DNA of 64,000 nt from Microthyrium microscopicum (GCA_010405405.1 MU004233.1:1067122-1131121); one strand, 5' to 3'; shown: positions 1 through 10,878, counted from the first letter of the stretch. The notes: generated from the sequence alone by a model not told the origin. A program made the numbers and translations.

Positions 1-15
1 CAGACAAGCCACCCC

Positions 16-538
16 TCAAATCTCAGCAGCAACCTCCTCCTTCACCACCACCGGTGTGCCCTCCTTGATTTCGCGCTCTGGTGAGTCCATGTTGACCTCC
101 ACCTCTTCAGCCTCAGGCTTCTTGACCTTTGGCTTTTTAGCACGAGGAGCTTTTGCCTTTTTGGCAGGGGGAGAAGCAGGCAAGTCAGCATCATCACCAG
201 ACGCCTCGTCGGCGGTTTTGGTGGGAGCCTTGCGCTTGGAAGCAACAGCCTTGTTCTTGGGCTTGGGAGACTCGACGTCGCTTGTGGCTTTGGCGCCTGG
301 AAGTGGCTTTCCATCCGGGCCGATTGGGAGAGCGTATTGTTTGCGCAATTTGGCGAACATCTGGTTGGTGGCGTGGAATGATCGGCCTGGATGGTCGTCG
401 GCATTGATGCCGGTCACGTTGCCATGGCGAGTTGCGTGGCGGACGAGAAAGGCGATCTGGTTGAGTTAGTGAGGATTTGATGATAATTGACGGGTTGCGT
501 ACCTTTTCCTCGTCGGACCAGGCTCCTACAGCTGGCAT
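16..538 (-). CDS. Lysine-rich nuclear-type hypothetical protein, 2 exons
   Basis: Two exons, 503-538 and 16-456, give a 158-residue protein. The start ATG at 538 opens MPAVGAWSDEEK, followed by a 46-bp intron (donor GTACGC, branch CTAAC, acceptor CAG). The in-frame GTG at 417 is internal. Residues 13-60 form a compact, probably helical segment (IAFLVRHATRHGN, then SFHATNQMFAKLRKQY). The rest is a low-complexity Lys/Pro/Ala tail (KKAKAPRAKKPKVKKPEAEE) with acidic patches, as in chromatin-associated or histone H1-like fungal proteins. I do not recognise a named family. A nuclear location is inferred from the basic runs. It is transcribed convergently with nothing visible to its left, because the window ends 15 bases past the stop. 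Confidence 0.7.
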
Positions 539-818
539 GATGACTTATGGTGGGGTTGTAGTGGATTGATGAGTGATGCTTTTGCAAGGTTTGTGTGAAT
601 AAGTTTTGTGACGATGTGATGTCAAGGGAGATGTTCGATGAGAAGGATGGGGAAGAATTGTTGATGTGCAGAGGAAGAAGTGTTGCAGATGGAAGCGGGG
701 CGGGAGACTTTATAGCACTCAATATTCGAGGATATCGTCACTCGTCGTTCCATCGGGTTCTCTCATATCTAGCGTGCAACTTCAAATGACCAGCGATTTC
801 TTCATTGAGCAAGTGGGT

Positions 819-1589
819 TCATTCAAGTTTGTCCAGATGTTCTAGCCGGGTAAGAACTACTTGCTTGCTCGTCTCTTCAATTTCCCCAGCTAGAAAGACC
901 TCGTCCAGAATAGCATAGACCTGATGGCTGTCAGTATTACTCACTATTGTGTATTATGAGGGAACATATAGCTTGCTCCAATCAAGTTTCGTGCCTGCCA
1001 CTGAATTGTCCAGCGCCACGATTGTGAAGCAGGGTGAGATAAATCTCATTTTCTTTGGCATGGATTGCAATGACAGATGTCATTTCAAGCACGACGGGCA
1101 CAGAACAGTCATACCTTGTAGAAATTGAACACCAAGTCCAGTTCACACACATTGCCGAAAAAAGCATCCAGAACCTCGACGAAAAAATGAATGGCCTCCA
1201 GGTACGCCAGTTCATTGTCGTTGGTATCCACACAAGCACAGAAGAAAAGTCCAGCATATCTCCGGTAGACAATTTTAGACGTGTTTCGAAATTCCACAAA
1301 GTTGGACTGGTGCTTTTGATCTCGGGGAGCAATCAATCTATGAACCTGAAATCGTCAGACATGGTAAAATTTTCCTCTTTGTGAACCTTACTTCGCCCTT
1401 GAGCTTGACCTTATCTTCATCCTACGGTTGTTAGTTGGCCTTACATAGAATAAATCGATGTCACTTACGCCATACGGCGCATACCACTTCGCGAGCCGAG
1501 TCTTTCCCCTGGTGATGGTTAGATCTATCTTGCGGCAACGACGGGCCAACTCACTGCCGATTTTGGATCAACACAAACGAGAGAACCAT
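819..1589 (-). CDS. APS2: AP-2 complex subunit sigma (small adaptin)
   Basis: Five exons (1555-1589, 1469-1508, 1392-1421, 1115-1345, 819-920) code for 145 residues, the normal size for AP-2 sigma. All junctions are GT-AG and keep frame. The protein starts [21 protein letters not shown] and carries the family hallmarks VPRD-like [48 protein letters not shown] and [17 protein letters not shown], ending [13 protein letters not shown]. The YEEVFLAGE-like segment reads [19 protein letters not shown]. In the family it forms the longin-fold core of the clathrin adaptor at the plasma membrane and helps bind dileucine cargo signals. The 194-bp last intron is long for this gene. Assignment to sigma-2 rather than sigma-1 rests on the VFNFYKVYAILDE stretch. 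Confidence 0.95.
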
Positions 1590-2259
1590 GATGAAACTGG
1601 AAAGAAAGTTTCTTTCATATAGTTTCCGATGCGAGTGTTCAAAAGCGAGGCCGATACTAGACGACACAGAGGTGGTAGTTGAGCTCAACGCGTGGCATGC
1701 CGGGTGGGCCGTGCGTCGGGGCCGGTTTTGGAGTTGTAGCTTTCTACATGTATGTTTCTCAACTCCCTCTCGTTTTATCGATGTTCATGGTTTGCCTGCG
1801 ATGCCTCTTTTAAAGCTGTGGTCTGTCTAGTGGACAATACAGGACACATGATGTTGAAGGCTCTTGAGAATGTGTCGCTGACGCTAAATCTACAGCCTGG
1901 AGTTACGTTACACCACTTGAATCCCATCAGGCTGAAAGCTGGCCATTTGAGGCAATGCGTGCTCGCATTTCTGGGTGCCCAGCATGTGAGAGCAAGGGAA
2001 AAGTCCCGAGAGGATGTTAACGCTGCATTCAATATGGCTTTGTCCTTTCTCAACTTTGCCATGCTCGCTTGTGGTGAAGCTGCAGTAGGCTGCATGAGGA
2101 CAACGGGTTGGAAGGTAATCCTGCTGCATGCTGACCAGTGGGTAAAAGATTGCGAAGACGAATAGCGTAATTCAAACCTATAGCGGAGGCTTCGCGTCTC
2201 GTATCCCTGGCATTAAAAGGACCGGAAATGTGGAAGGCTGGGGCATGTAGGCTCAGATC
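1590..2259. other. Intergenic; one unconvincing open frame
   Basis: This holds the AP-2 sigma promoter side. An open plus-strand frame at 1752-2165 (137 codons) has no recognisable domain and an odd composition for a secreted or cytosolic protein. It could be an upstream remnant of the HET-like fragment that follows. Confidence 0.4.
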
Positions 2260-2625
2260 ATGAGAAATGCTGCCACAAATGGAGTACACTGGGCGCTGGT
2301 TGAGCTTCAGCGTCGTCGTATCGGGAACGCTACAGTCTGGCGCGATCACCAGCTAGCTCACAATTTCATTGCCAAGGGAAAAGGCATTGTGTTTTCTTGC
2401 GCAGGAGCACGTCTTCAAAAGCAATTGGCTGCGGGCATAACATCAGCAGATGTTCAGGTAGGGGACTCGATAGCTCTGATATCAAGCGTTTCTTGGCCAA
2501 TGATACTCCGAGAGAAAAATGATGCCTATGAGATGAATGGGCCTGCAGCGATTCCTAACATTGACAATGGAGGTGTTTGGAAGAATGTGAAACCTGAAGA
2601 GCTGAGAGAGATTGTACTGATATGA
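2260..2625 (+). pseudogene. HET-type heterokaryon-incompatibility protein, C-terminal remnant
   Basis: The frame 2260-2625 (121 codons) matches the C-terminal part typical of fungal HET-domain proteins: a VGDSIALI segment, then SWPMILRE, a degenerate YELVGxxYVHG-like part (YEMNGPAAIP) and the terminal EELREIVLI that many HET proteins end with. The N-terminal HET domain is not visible upstream, and a stop lies in frame just before the ATG at 2260. I read it as a truncated relic of a large, fast-evolving family. Alternatively it is the last exon of a gene whose earlier exons have diverged beyond recognition. HET proteins act in non-self recognition and cell death after hyphal fusion; this remnant has no obvious function. 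Confidence 0.5.
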
Positions 2626-3167
2626 CTAGGACAAAGTGGCGAAAAGAAAGGGCGGTCGAGCGCGTGTTTTACTTCGCACTCTTTTCTACTGTTGAATAAT
2701 ACTGTTCTGGGGTGCAGACGAACAGCGCAGAGAGTACTCGGAGAACCCTCGTACTCATCACAACGACAAAACATTTGTGAAGAATAGTGTACATCATTAT
2801 ACATTAGCGAATGATAGGCAACATACATAACCATGGGGAATCTTGAACTAAAGAACATGATGATGAACAAAGAGGGAATATAGTACAAGCTTCCAGGAAC
2901 CCCAATGTCCGGACCTAGGATTCAATGTCATGGCTAAGGACCACATCTTTATATAATCACGCTAATCAGGCTTTTCCCTCACCATAAAACCCAGACAGAA
3001 ACACGTGGTTCAACATACTTTTTGCAACCTGTGAAGTTCTTGAAGACAACTGGGAGTTGTCCATAGTGGTAGGTAAGGTGCCATTAATTGATAGTCGGCC
3101 GGGGAACTGATTCAGTTCAGCGGTAATCCGCTGGCGATACAACAGCTGGCGAAGGATTCGAATCGTA
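2626..3167. other. Intergenic between HET remnant and Zn2Cys6 gene
   Basis: This is the 3' side of the minus-strand regulator gene. I see no coding sequence, RNA gene or repeat. Confidence 0.6.
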
Positions 3168-5116
3168 CTATGTTTCGACACCAACGTTGAACTGTTGCAA
3201 TTGCTGGAGCACAGCGTTTACATCGTCATTGGCCGGTGACATACGACACATGACAGGAAGGATGGCCTTGAATTTCGCAACCTAAAAATCGAAATCAGCA
3301 AAAGAGATATAATCTTGGGTATGAACGCCTACAAAGCTGATCCATTGGGGCTCCAAATGATTAGATGTGACCGTATTCAAGAAAGCAGCCGCATTCTGGG
3401 CCAAGTCGGCCATCTCTGTAGCGCATTCGTTTGGATTCATCTGTCCTACCAGATTCGCTTGGCAGGAAAGGATACCTAGATGTATCGCGGTTTTCTGCAT
3501 CTCCGTTTGTATATTTTGTTTGCCAGCCTGGTCAGTAATAAGGACGTTGGGTGGCATATCGAGATCGAAGTTGCCATGGCTGGCTTGTAGATCGTTTTGC
3601 GTGGTCTTAAGCTTCAAAAGCCGATCTTGTATTGCCGCGTTCCGATCTGTTTCAGCCGACAGAAGATATGGCTCGATGATACTATCACGATAGACATGGA
3701 CAAGAGTTTTACAATTATCCAGAAGTTGTCCAAGTTGGTCATCTTGTTCGCCGTCAATTGCAATGTTTACGGGAAGTTGTTGCTCTGTTGGTGCATAGAC
3801 CTTCATAATGTAAGGGCTAAGATCTTGGTTGGTACAAGAGAGTGATCTGCTCATAGATTAGCATGCAGTACTAGAACGATGGAAGGCAGGGTGTCTTACT
3901 GAGTTTCCACAAAGAGAGACATATGGAGTCGCTTCGCCATTTGATCGCCCATAACGTCTGTCTCTTCCTCTTCATTCTTCTCAATCAGAAATCCTCCCAT
4001 CTCAAGAATAGCCAATGACTCTCCAGTATACAAGCGAAACTGGCTATGAACACTAATGCGCCAGCCAATGACACCAAGAAGGAAGCTAGTCAATGCGTCG
4101 TATATGTTGTGGGCTGCATAGACGCTGCTGAATTCAGTCCCACGAATGTCGGTGGCAACTTTGACACACTTGTGAACAAAGTCTGAGATCTGTTGATTCG
4201 ACTGAGCAGGCAATTGAAGGAGCTCTAAAGCGGCGCGCTCGTGTGATAGGGCTGCCATGCCGACCATCGCAGCTAAGAGCGCGAGGAATTTTTGATCGTG
4301 ACGGTCTAGTCGGTCGTTGAAATGTCCCATAAAGACGTTTTCGTGCGGAAATGGATAAAGTGGATAGACGTATGCAAAGTAGAGTTTGACGAAGTTTTCC
4401 ACCACATTGAATGGCGCAATAAGTTCAGCAGTAAATTCGTTGAAGCTGGCGCTGTCATTACTAATGGCGCCAACTGAGGTTGATCCAATATCAGTTTGCG
4501 GGTTCATAGCTTGACTCCGTCGATGCTCTTCAGCCACTCTATTGGGAGGGCCGCGTCGTTTGGCCATGCGTACAAAAGTGCATGGGATGTCAACATCGGC
4601 ACAATTTGAACAAGGTCGACCTTGATCGCACTACCAGCAAAATTAGTTCAGCTATTTCTTGACTAATGAGAGGATTAAAATACGCACCTTAACTTTTCGC
4701 TTGCTACAAGCATCGCAAGCACGATGTTGGCGCCTCTGCTTGCCGCCGCCATGACGATCCATTCTCGTTGCTGCTAGACTTGAGGCAGCAATACTTGCAG
4801 CGTTAGTGATTGAAGTTGGCCCAACAGTTCCAGCGTTTAGGGAATCAAGAGCATCGCCGAAATTCATCGCTGATGGATGCGGCGGAGCCGGAGCAATGGT
4901 TTGGTGACCAGGCATTGATGAGACCATGATTAAGTGATCAGGAGGTACAGAGCCGATTGGAAGTTGTCGCAGAGCAGGCTCAAGAGCGTCGTATAAATCA
5001 GAATGCGAAGTTACGTTCTGCATGCTTGCTTGCGCGAGTTGGAGCACGCTAGGAGAAGTTGGTTCTGCCGATGCTTTGTAGTCTTCAGCAGACTCGGATG
5101 GGGTTGAAGGGCTCAT
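3168..5116 (-). CDS. Zn2Cys6 (fungal binuclear cluster) transcription factor
   Basis: Four exons (4688-5116, 3900-4630, 3333-3846, 3168-3281) give 595 residues; every junction is GT-AG and in phase. The last intron is 51 bp and contains an in-frame read-through option, so the frame also stays open to a stop at 3282. The binuclear cluster straddles the first intron: Cys134, 137, 144, 150, 153 and 160 with spacing C-x2-C-x6-C-x5-C-x2-C-x6-C, preceded by a basic GGGKQRRQHRA stretch. Unusually, about 130 Ser/Ala/Pro-rich residues come before the cluster. After it, residues 180-420 resemble the fungal-specific regulatory domain (YFAYVYPLYPFPHENVF, then LALLAAMVGMAALSHERAALELL). It is presumably a nuclear DNA-binding regulator; its target pathway cannot be told from sequence. 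It is divergent from ISU1 across an 800-bp shared upstream region. Confidence 0.88.
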
Positions 5117-5915
5117 TGTATATACAAGAACAGTCTTTGAGGGAGAAAAAGGTTAAAAGAATGGAATGGTCCAGTTTTGGTGGGAAGGCGAGGTGTAAAA
5201 GGCAGACAAGTATGCAGTGATTACCCAAGCACTCGAGGTGTGATATGAAGCATGAGATGTAGTGGGTCACAGCAACCACACCATGTGAGATTCCAAAACC
5301 AGTCAGTGGTCCCTAATTTGAGCTTATTGAATTGATAGAATGAGGTTTCAGGGTGCAAAATGATGTCTTAGGAAATGGAGAGTTGATGGAGATGGTGATG
5401 TAGGAGAAGACGCGACGGCGTTGTTGATGTGCACTTTCTTAATTTTCACGTGCCAAGCCATGGTTACTTAGTAGGCAGGAGCTCACAGATCAGTCACTTT
5501 GAGGACGCCGTATGGGCATTAAAGGAGGCTTTGTATTTGGCTATATACAATGTGAATCTACTCCGCGATGTTTATGGCTTCGTTTGTAAGGGGTAGGATA
5601 AACTTCGGCCTTCACCAATTTCGTTGGTTTTGGGAGGCATGAATTGAGAATTTGCTTGGGGAAGTCACTAGTACAAAAGCGGCTAGCGTAACTTCATCCT
5701 GCATCTTTCGCCCTTTGTCCAATCAGATAAGATCATCTGGTCGGCAAAGAATTACTTCAATCGTCACCATCCGGCCTTTCATGCATTACTCTCCTTCCAC
5801 TTTCCCATTATCAACACTCCAGCCTTCAAACAATCAAATCGCTACCTAGGACATATCAATCGATCAATCTCAACCACTGATACCACTCAAAACTCGCACT
5901 TCCCTCTCACTCATC
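5117..5915. other. Shared divergent upstream region of Zn2Cys6 gene and ISU1
   Basis: The 800 bp have no supported gene and should hold both promoters. The most notable site is the CCAAT/GATA composite at 5719-5731. Confidence 0.6.
5719..5730 (+). promoter_or_regulatory. CCAAT box overlapping SreA-type iron GATA motif
   Basis: The sequence reads CCAATCAGATAA. CCAAT (5719-5723) is the CBC/HAP complex site. The overlapping ATCAGATAA (5722-5730) matches the ATCWGATAA consensus reported for the fungal iron regulator SreA. It lies about 190 bp upstream of the ISU1 start. Regulation by CBC-HapX and SreA is inferred from the motif and from the gene's iron role. Confidence 0.5.
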
Positions 5916-6664
5916 ATGCAACGAACGGTGGCAAGAGCATCCGTCATGGCGGGGACGACCATGATAAGAGCCGTACGACCACACATTCAATCCACAACAA
6001 GGAGAATACCCTCAACAATCTCCTCAAACATCCAGCGCCGCTCCTACCACGAAAAAGATAAGCTCCTCCCCTCTCCCCTCACAGCCGCCCTCTCACGGGA
6101 TCTCCGCGGGCCCAATACCGCAATATGCCCTCAATGTATGAGCTCAGAACACTCCGCTGACATGCCTAGCACTCATCGACCACTACGAGCGCCCCCGCAA
6201 TGTAGGCAGCATGGCCAAGAACGACACCGACGTCGGCACCGGCCTCGTCGGCGCACCAGCCTGCGGTGACGTGATGAAGCTGCAGATCCGCGTCGACCCT
6301 GACACACAGCGCATCTCGGACGTAAAGTTCAAGACCTTTGGATGTGGCAGCGCAATTGCAAGCTCGAGCTATTTGACGGAGTTGGTACAGGGCATGACGC
6401 TTGAGGAGGCGGCACGCATTCGCAATACGGAGATTGCAAAGGAGTTGTGTTTGCCACCCGTAAAATGTGAGTATTGATGCCCTGAAATGGATATCGAGAA
6501 TGGGGTACTGATTAGTTGTTTTAGTGCATTGCTCGATGTTGGCAGAGGATGCGATCAAGTCGGCGATTTCAAACTACTATGTGACGAATCCTACGCATAA
6601 GCCAACCAGTTTGGCGGGTACGGCGGCACCGATGCCGAAAATTGAGAATGTTGCTACTGCCTAA
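5916..6664 (+). CDS. ISU1: Mitochondrial iron-sulfur cluster scaffold IscU/ISU1
   Basis: Scaffold for [2Fe-2S] assembly in the mitochondrial matrix, working with the cysteine desulfurase Nfs1 and the Hsp70/J-protein pair. The N-terminus is an Arg/Ser-rich presequence ending at RRSYHEK. The mature domain begins IDHYERPRNVGSMAKNDTDVGTG. The three cluster cysteines are visible: GAPACGDVMKLQI, KTFGCGSAIASSS and, after the last intron, LHCSMLAEDAI. The LPPVK chaperone-binding motif sits at the exon 2 end. Exon 2 starts at 6170 and ends at 6466; the last intron is 6467-6524; the stop is 6662-6664. The first intron is odd. The only GT donor (6136) gives a 34-bp intron and adds about 27 extra residues after YHEK (218 aa in all). 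A longer intron starting right after YHEK would give the usual size of about 190 aa but would need a non-GT donor. Confidence 0.93.
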
Positions 6665-7236
6665 AGTCAACGCACAGATAAATTGATTACTGGAACCGGG
6701 TTTGCTATGGGCGCTGAATCTTATGGCCTTTTGCTCGTGGGCTTGTACCGAATACGGACCATCGCTTGACATAACTTGCAGAAGCCTGTCAAGATAGCCA
6801 TACTGATTTCGAGGATGGGAGTTTGAGACGGATCACAAAATTCTGGCGTAAAGCTCCGCATACTCTCCCCTATGTGCAATAAACAAAAAATAAATAAAAT
6901 GCTCTCAAATTGAGTATGGTCATGAAGAGATATGTGACTATGACAGCGACATAGGTGAAAAATTTGTACAATGAAAGGGCAGCCTGAGCAGTTCAGTAGA
7001 TGAATGAATTCAACTATGCCTTATCGAATGGTGAACAGAATCATGCTGAGCGATTCTAGTCTCTAGATCATGGCCTGATTGTCCGCCACACTCACATCTG
7101 TGGCAAATAAATTTGATATATTCGGAGAAGAGGGAACTTCTTAACAAACGTTTGACATGATTCCTTCATTATACTTCATGCTATGCTAACGCTCCAGAGC
7201 TTTTCATTCATCCCATCATGACGCCGCCACAGACAC
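6665..7236. other. Convergent 3' intergenic region
   Basis: This lies between the ISU1 stop and the RNA polymerase I subunit stop. It contains an A-rich stretch at about 6881-6900 (AATAAACAAAAAATAAATAA) that could serve as the ISU1 polyadenylation signal. No gene is seen. Confidence 0.5.
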
Positions 7237-10200
7237 CTAAGGATCAACGATATACTTCATCTTGACACCCATACTCGCCAACTCCGTATCCAGATATCTC
7301 AGGACACCCGGCACCGCTACCAATCGACAGTCTGTTCCACCCACATACTTCGTGCCCCGTCCGTCTTCCCACACCTCATCCCTTGACTCTCGCCCCGTTG
7401 CAACCCTCGCACACCTACGACACCGAACATCATTCTTACTGCCACTGCGATCCAATCCCCACTTGCGAATTACCGGCGTGGCACCTAAGAATGAGCCACA
7501 CTCCCTACAAATCCAACTTTGCATGTAATCCGAGCAATTCAGCAACCGGTCCTGCAGTAAAAACGCAGCACCGTGTGCAAGTAGAGAATCACGCTCCATC
7601 TCACCAACACGAATACCACCACCTTTCTTACGCCCCTTGATAGGCTGCAATGTATGCCGATGTACAGGACCAGTGGTACGAACTTGGTATTTATCGTTGA
7701 CCATGTGGCGCAGGCGCTGGTAATATACACAGCCAATATATATATCAGCCATGAGCTCTTGACCCGTTATACCAGAGTACATGGGCTCATTGCCGTAGTA
7801 GTTATACCCCGCTTGCTGAAGCTGATGTCCGAAAAAGTCAACAGCCGTATGGTTTTCGTCAAAAGTCCAGGGCGTGCTGTCTTGCGCAAGACCGTGCAGG
7901 GCGCCGGATTTGCCAGCGAGGGATTCGACGAACATGCCGATTGTCATACGGGAGGGGAAAGCATGTGGGTTGATGATGGTGTCGGGCTGCATGCCGGACT
8001 CTGTGAAAGGCATGTCGACGGTTTGCCACTTTTGCGAACATACACCTTTCTGTCCGTGGCGCGAGGAGAATTTGTCACCGATGATGGGGGGTCGTGGGAT
8101 GCGAAATTTGACGCTGACGGCTTGGAGGGGCTTGTTGCCTTCTTCGGCGCCTAGGAGGCGGACTTCTTCGACGTAAGCGGTTTCGTCGTCCTTGTAGCGC
8201 TCGAATTTCATGTCGCCATCAGTGTTGATGTAGTTGCCGGTGCGTGGATCTTCAACAACGGCGTGGTGGCAAGCGATGGGCGTGCCTTTGGTGAGGCGGG
8301 CGCCGATGCGCGGGAGCCCGTCAAAGTCAATGGTAGAGAGAACTTCTGCTTTGACGACGGTGGTGGAGGGAAAGCCAAAGAGGCGGCTGACGCGGGTGGT
8401 GAAGCGAGCGCCACGGGAGGTTTCGGCGATGGAATAGATGTGAGTTTTGTAGATGGTGCCGTAACCGAAGCCACGTTCGTCGGAGGATTTATTGATAATC
8501 ATGGCGTCGTCCATATCATAGCCAGTGTATGAAATGACGGCAACGATGGAGTTGGTGCCATTGGGAAAGTTGTCAAGGCCATAAGTATTGTAAAGAGGTG
8601 GTCGCACAACAGGTGTCTGAGCACTTTGAATACGGTAGGTTTTGTTGTCTGTTCGGTATTTGATGGCAGTTCCATAATTTCCCATGGTCTGTTTACCCAT
8701 CTGACATTGGTACATGTTTCGAGGCGACTGATTTTGATCTGAAAAGGGTGTTTGATTGGCGATGATGGAGAGGATGTTAGTAGGAGAGAATTCGACATGA
8801 GTATGATCTCCAGATCTAATCTCATGAGGCCGAACAGCAATTGACATGTAGACTTGTTCCAAGGGGCCAACATAGTCCAATTTGTCCAAAGGTAAGTACT
8901 TGACTTCTCGGTACATCCGCGCTGCTCCAGAAAACATGTAAATCCCTGGATACTGACCACCGTTGGAATTCGGAATGTATCCAATTTCCAGCTCCACGGG
9001 TATGTTGTGACTTTTTTCGACCTTCCAGTAGCGTAAAGTATCGTGTATTCTCTTTGCTTCCTGCGGTGAGCAATAACCGAGGATTCGTCCGTCAAGCTGA
9101 ACAGGCACACTTTCCTTCAATGTTGGTAAAGAAATCGGTATCACACCTAGCTGAGCAATAAGACCAGCAACTTTTGAGGCGTCCACGGGCTTGGTCGCGA
9201 TTCGGCATTTATGCGCAAGATGGTTGAGAAGTCCACAAGGAGAGCCGTCAGGTGTATGAACAGGACACAGAAAGCCCCAACTTTCTGGTAGAAGTTTTCG
9301 GACGGTTGTAGTTTTCATTTGAGCGAAGAAACTACCTCTATGAACCATTCGAAAATGGCTGATGAAGCGGTAGAAATTGATCTTCTCAGCCATAACTGTG
9401 TATCCTGAAACTTGCTGCAAGTCAAGACCACTAGGACTGATCAGATTTCCTGTTGACATAAAGTATTCCATTTTTTGTCCAACATCATATCTTGTTTTGC
9501 CAATAATGTTTGTAATGAATTCTTGTTCGAAATTAGGATCGTTGAATCGTTTAGAGTAGGTGCTCGTCCGTAACCAAGTTTGGGTTTCTATACGTATGGT
9601 GTTGATGTACTCCTCCAGGTTTTCCTTCAGAAGCATGCCATACAGGAAGCCAGGAAGTAGAATTTCATGCATGGAGGCAGCATCTGGATTGTCTGGGGCA
9701 CATTCGCCCTCAACCATTGCGTAGAGCTTTCGAGCCATGAACATCATCATCTTGAACTTGTCCATATTTTGAGATTGCGTGACTCCCACACAACCTAGAT
9801 GTGGTAGGACGATTTTGCGAAGGAATTCTGTGCCAACTTCTTCGTCCGTGAAGTCGTCGTGAAGCATAAGAGCTACTCGAAATTTGTTTCCTAGGTATGC
9901 TCGGGTTTTCGACATTCCATGGATGTTCCACTTCTTGTATGTGCGAAGTAGCAGTTCTGCACGATCCATAGCCCATTGTTTCTCCTTCAGTCCTTTTGAG
10001 CCTGCTGGTCCAACGATAGCTTCGAAGATTTCTCGATCGTTTGTCTCCACCAGTGCCTTTGCGATGAGTACGAAAGGTACTAAGTATTCGAGTTTTCGGA
10101 AAGAGAATCGAAAGATGATGTTGCCGTCGTTGAGGTATTGGAGCACGTTGGTCTGAGAAGTTTCATCAGGCCGAACTGATCTAATTTGAACACCGTATTT

Positions 10201-10878
10201 GGTGTAAGTTGGACCACGTTTTGAAAATGAAGGTCGAACAATAGCCATGGGAAAGTTTCTCTTCGTGTTGATAAGCATTCGAATGAGCTTTTCATTTCCA
10301 TTGATGATGAAATAACCACCCAACTCATCAGATTCTTCCTTGACGTTGACCAAATCAATCGGACCCATTTTCTCTAGATAGCATTTCTTGGTCCGCAACA
10401 TGATGGGAATTTGACCCATTTCGCGCGAAACTTCCCGCCAGTCTGCATTGTTGACCTTGTATTGGAGTTTGCACGACAGACGGCCTTTATAGCTTGCATG
10501 TCTCTCTCGACATTCTCGGGGAAGGACTTCTCGTTTCTTGGGATCCGTTATGACTTTGTTGGCAGTGGATATGCTGGGTTTTGCGATAGTGACGCCTCGG
10601 ATTTTAATGCTGAGCTTATTTCTTCTCACTGGTGGTTCGTTTGGATCTGGTATAGGTCGGCCATCCAGCCAGGATTTTGTACCTATTTCGTCAAGACCAC
10701 GTTGGAGAAGTCCGTCTGGTTCGAAGTAGACGTTGAACGAGTCTACGTGAGGAGCGATGGCATCGAGGAGAGCGGGATATTGAGTTTGGGCTGGTGGATT
10801 TCGGAAAAGATTGTGGCGGCGAACAGTGTCATACTCGACGGACCAAGGCTCTGGCTTGGAACTTGCTGCGGGTGCCAT
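7237..10878 (-). CDS. RPA2: DNA-directed RNA polymerase I second-largest subunit
   Basis: Single intronless frame of 1213 residues, close to yeast Rpa135 (1203). Together with Rpa190 it forms the Pol I active centre that transcribes 35S rDNA in the nucleolus. Domains in order are the protrusion (about 25-400, with the YFIINGNEKLIRM motif), the lobe, and the fork region near residue 535 (WGFLCPVHTPDGSPCGLLNH). The hybrid-binding part follows near 788 (SYTGYDMDDAMIINKSS) and 933 (GDKFSSRHGQKGVCSQ). The C-terminal zinc site is at about 1124-1160 (CRECGSFLG and CRRC). The Pol I assignment over RPB2 or RPC2 follows from the RRHNLFRNPPAQT start, the DSFN element and the IRKWGLDRSG spacing in the zinc module. 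The ATG at 10878 is the first in frame. No defects are seen. Confidence 0.96.
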   Translation of the reverse strand: MAPAASSKPEPWSVEYDTVRRHNLFRNPPAQTQYPALLDAIAPHVDSFNVYFEPDGLLQRGLDEIGTKSWLDGRPIPDPNEPPVRRNKLSIKIRGVTIAKPSISTANKVITDPKKREVLPRECRERHASYKGRLSCKLQYKVNNADWREVSREMGQIPIMLRTKKCYLEKMGPIDLVNVKEESDELGGYFIINGNEKLIRMLINTKRNFPMAIVRPSFSKRGPTYTKYGVQIRSVRPDETSQTNVLQYLNDGNIIFRFSFRKLEYLVPFVLIAKALVETNDREIFEAIVGPAGSKGLKEKQWAMDRAELLLRTYKKWNIHGMSKTRAYLGNKFRVALMLHDDFTDEEVGTEFLRKIVLPHLGCVGVTQSQNMDKFKMMMFMARKLYAMVEGECAPDNPDAASMHEILLPGFLYGMLLKENLEEYINTIRIETQTWLRTSTYSKRFNDPNFEQEFITNIIGKTRYDVGQKMEYFMSTGNLISPSGLDLQQVSGYTVMAEKINFYRFISHFRMVHRGSFFAQMKTTTVRKLLPESWGFLCPVHTPDGSPCGLLNHLAHKCRIATKPVDASKVAGLIAQLGVIPISLPTLKESVPVQLDGRILGYCSPQEAKRIHDTLRYWKVEKSHNIPVELEIGYIPNSNGGQYPGIYMFSGAARMYREVKYLPLDKLDYVGPLEQVYMSIAVRPHEIRSGDHTHVEFSPTNILSIIANQTPFSDQNQSPRNMYQCQMGKQTMGNYGTAIKYRTDNKTYRIQSAQTPVVRPPLYNTYGLDNFPNGTNSIVAVISYTGYDMDDAMIINKSSDERGFGYGTIYKTHIYSIAETSRGARFTTRVSRLFGFPSTTVVKAEVLSTIDFDGLPRIGARLTKGTPIACHHAVVEDPRTGNYINTDGDMKFERYKDDETAYVEEVRLLGAEEGNKPLQAVSVKFRIPRPPIIGDKFSSRHGQKGVCSQKWQTVDMPFTESGMQPDTIINPHAFPSRMTIGMFVESLAGKSGALHGLAQDSTPWTFDENHTAVDFFGHQLQQAGYNYYGNEPMYSGITGQELMADIYIGCVYYQRLRHMVNDKYQVRTTGPVHRHTLQPIKGRKKGGGIRVGEMERDSLLAHGAAFLLQDRLLNCSDYMQSWICRECGSFLGATPVIRKWGLDRSGSKNDVRCRRCARVATGRESRDEVWEDGRGTKYVGGTDCRLVAVPGVLRYLDTELASMGVKMKYIVDP

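Noticed and set aside
1752-2165. 137-codon plus-strand frame as a gene
   Set aside because: No domain, no splice support and no clear link to the downstream HET remnant.
8208-9110. Several long frames opposite or shifted to the RNA polymerase I gene
   Set aside because: They are shadows of the intact 1213-residue frame.
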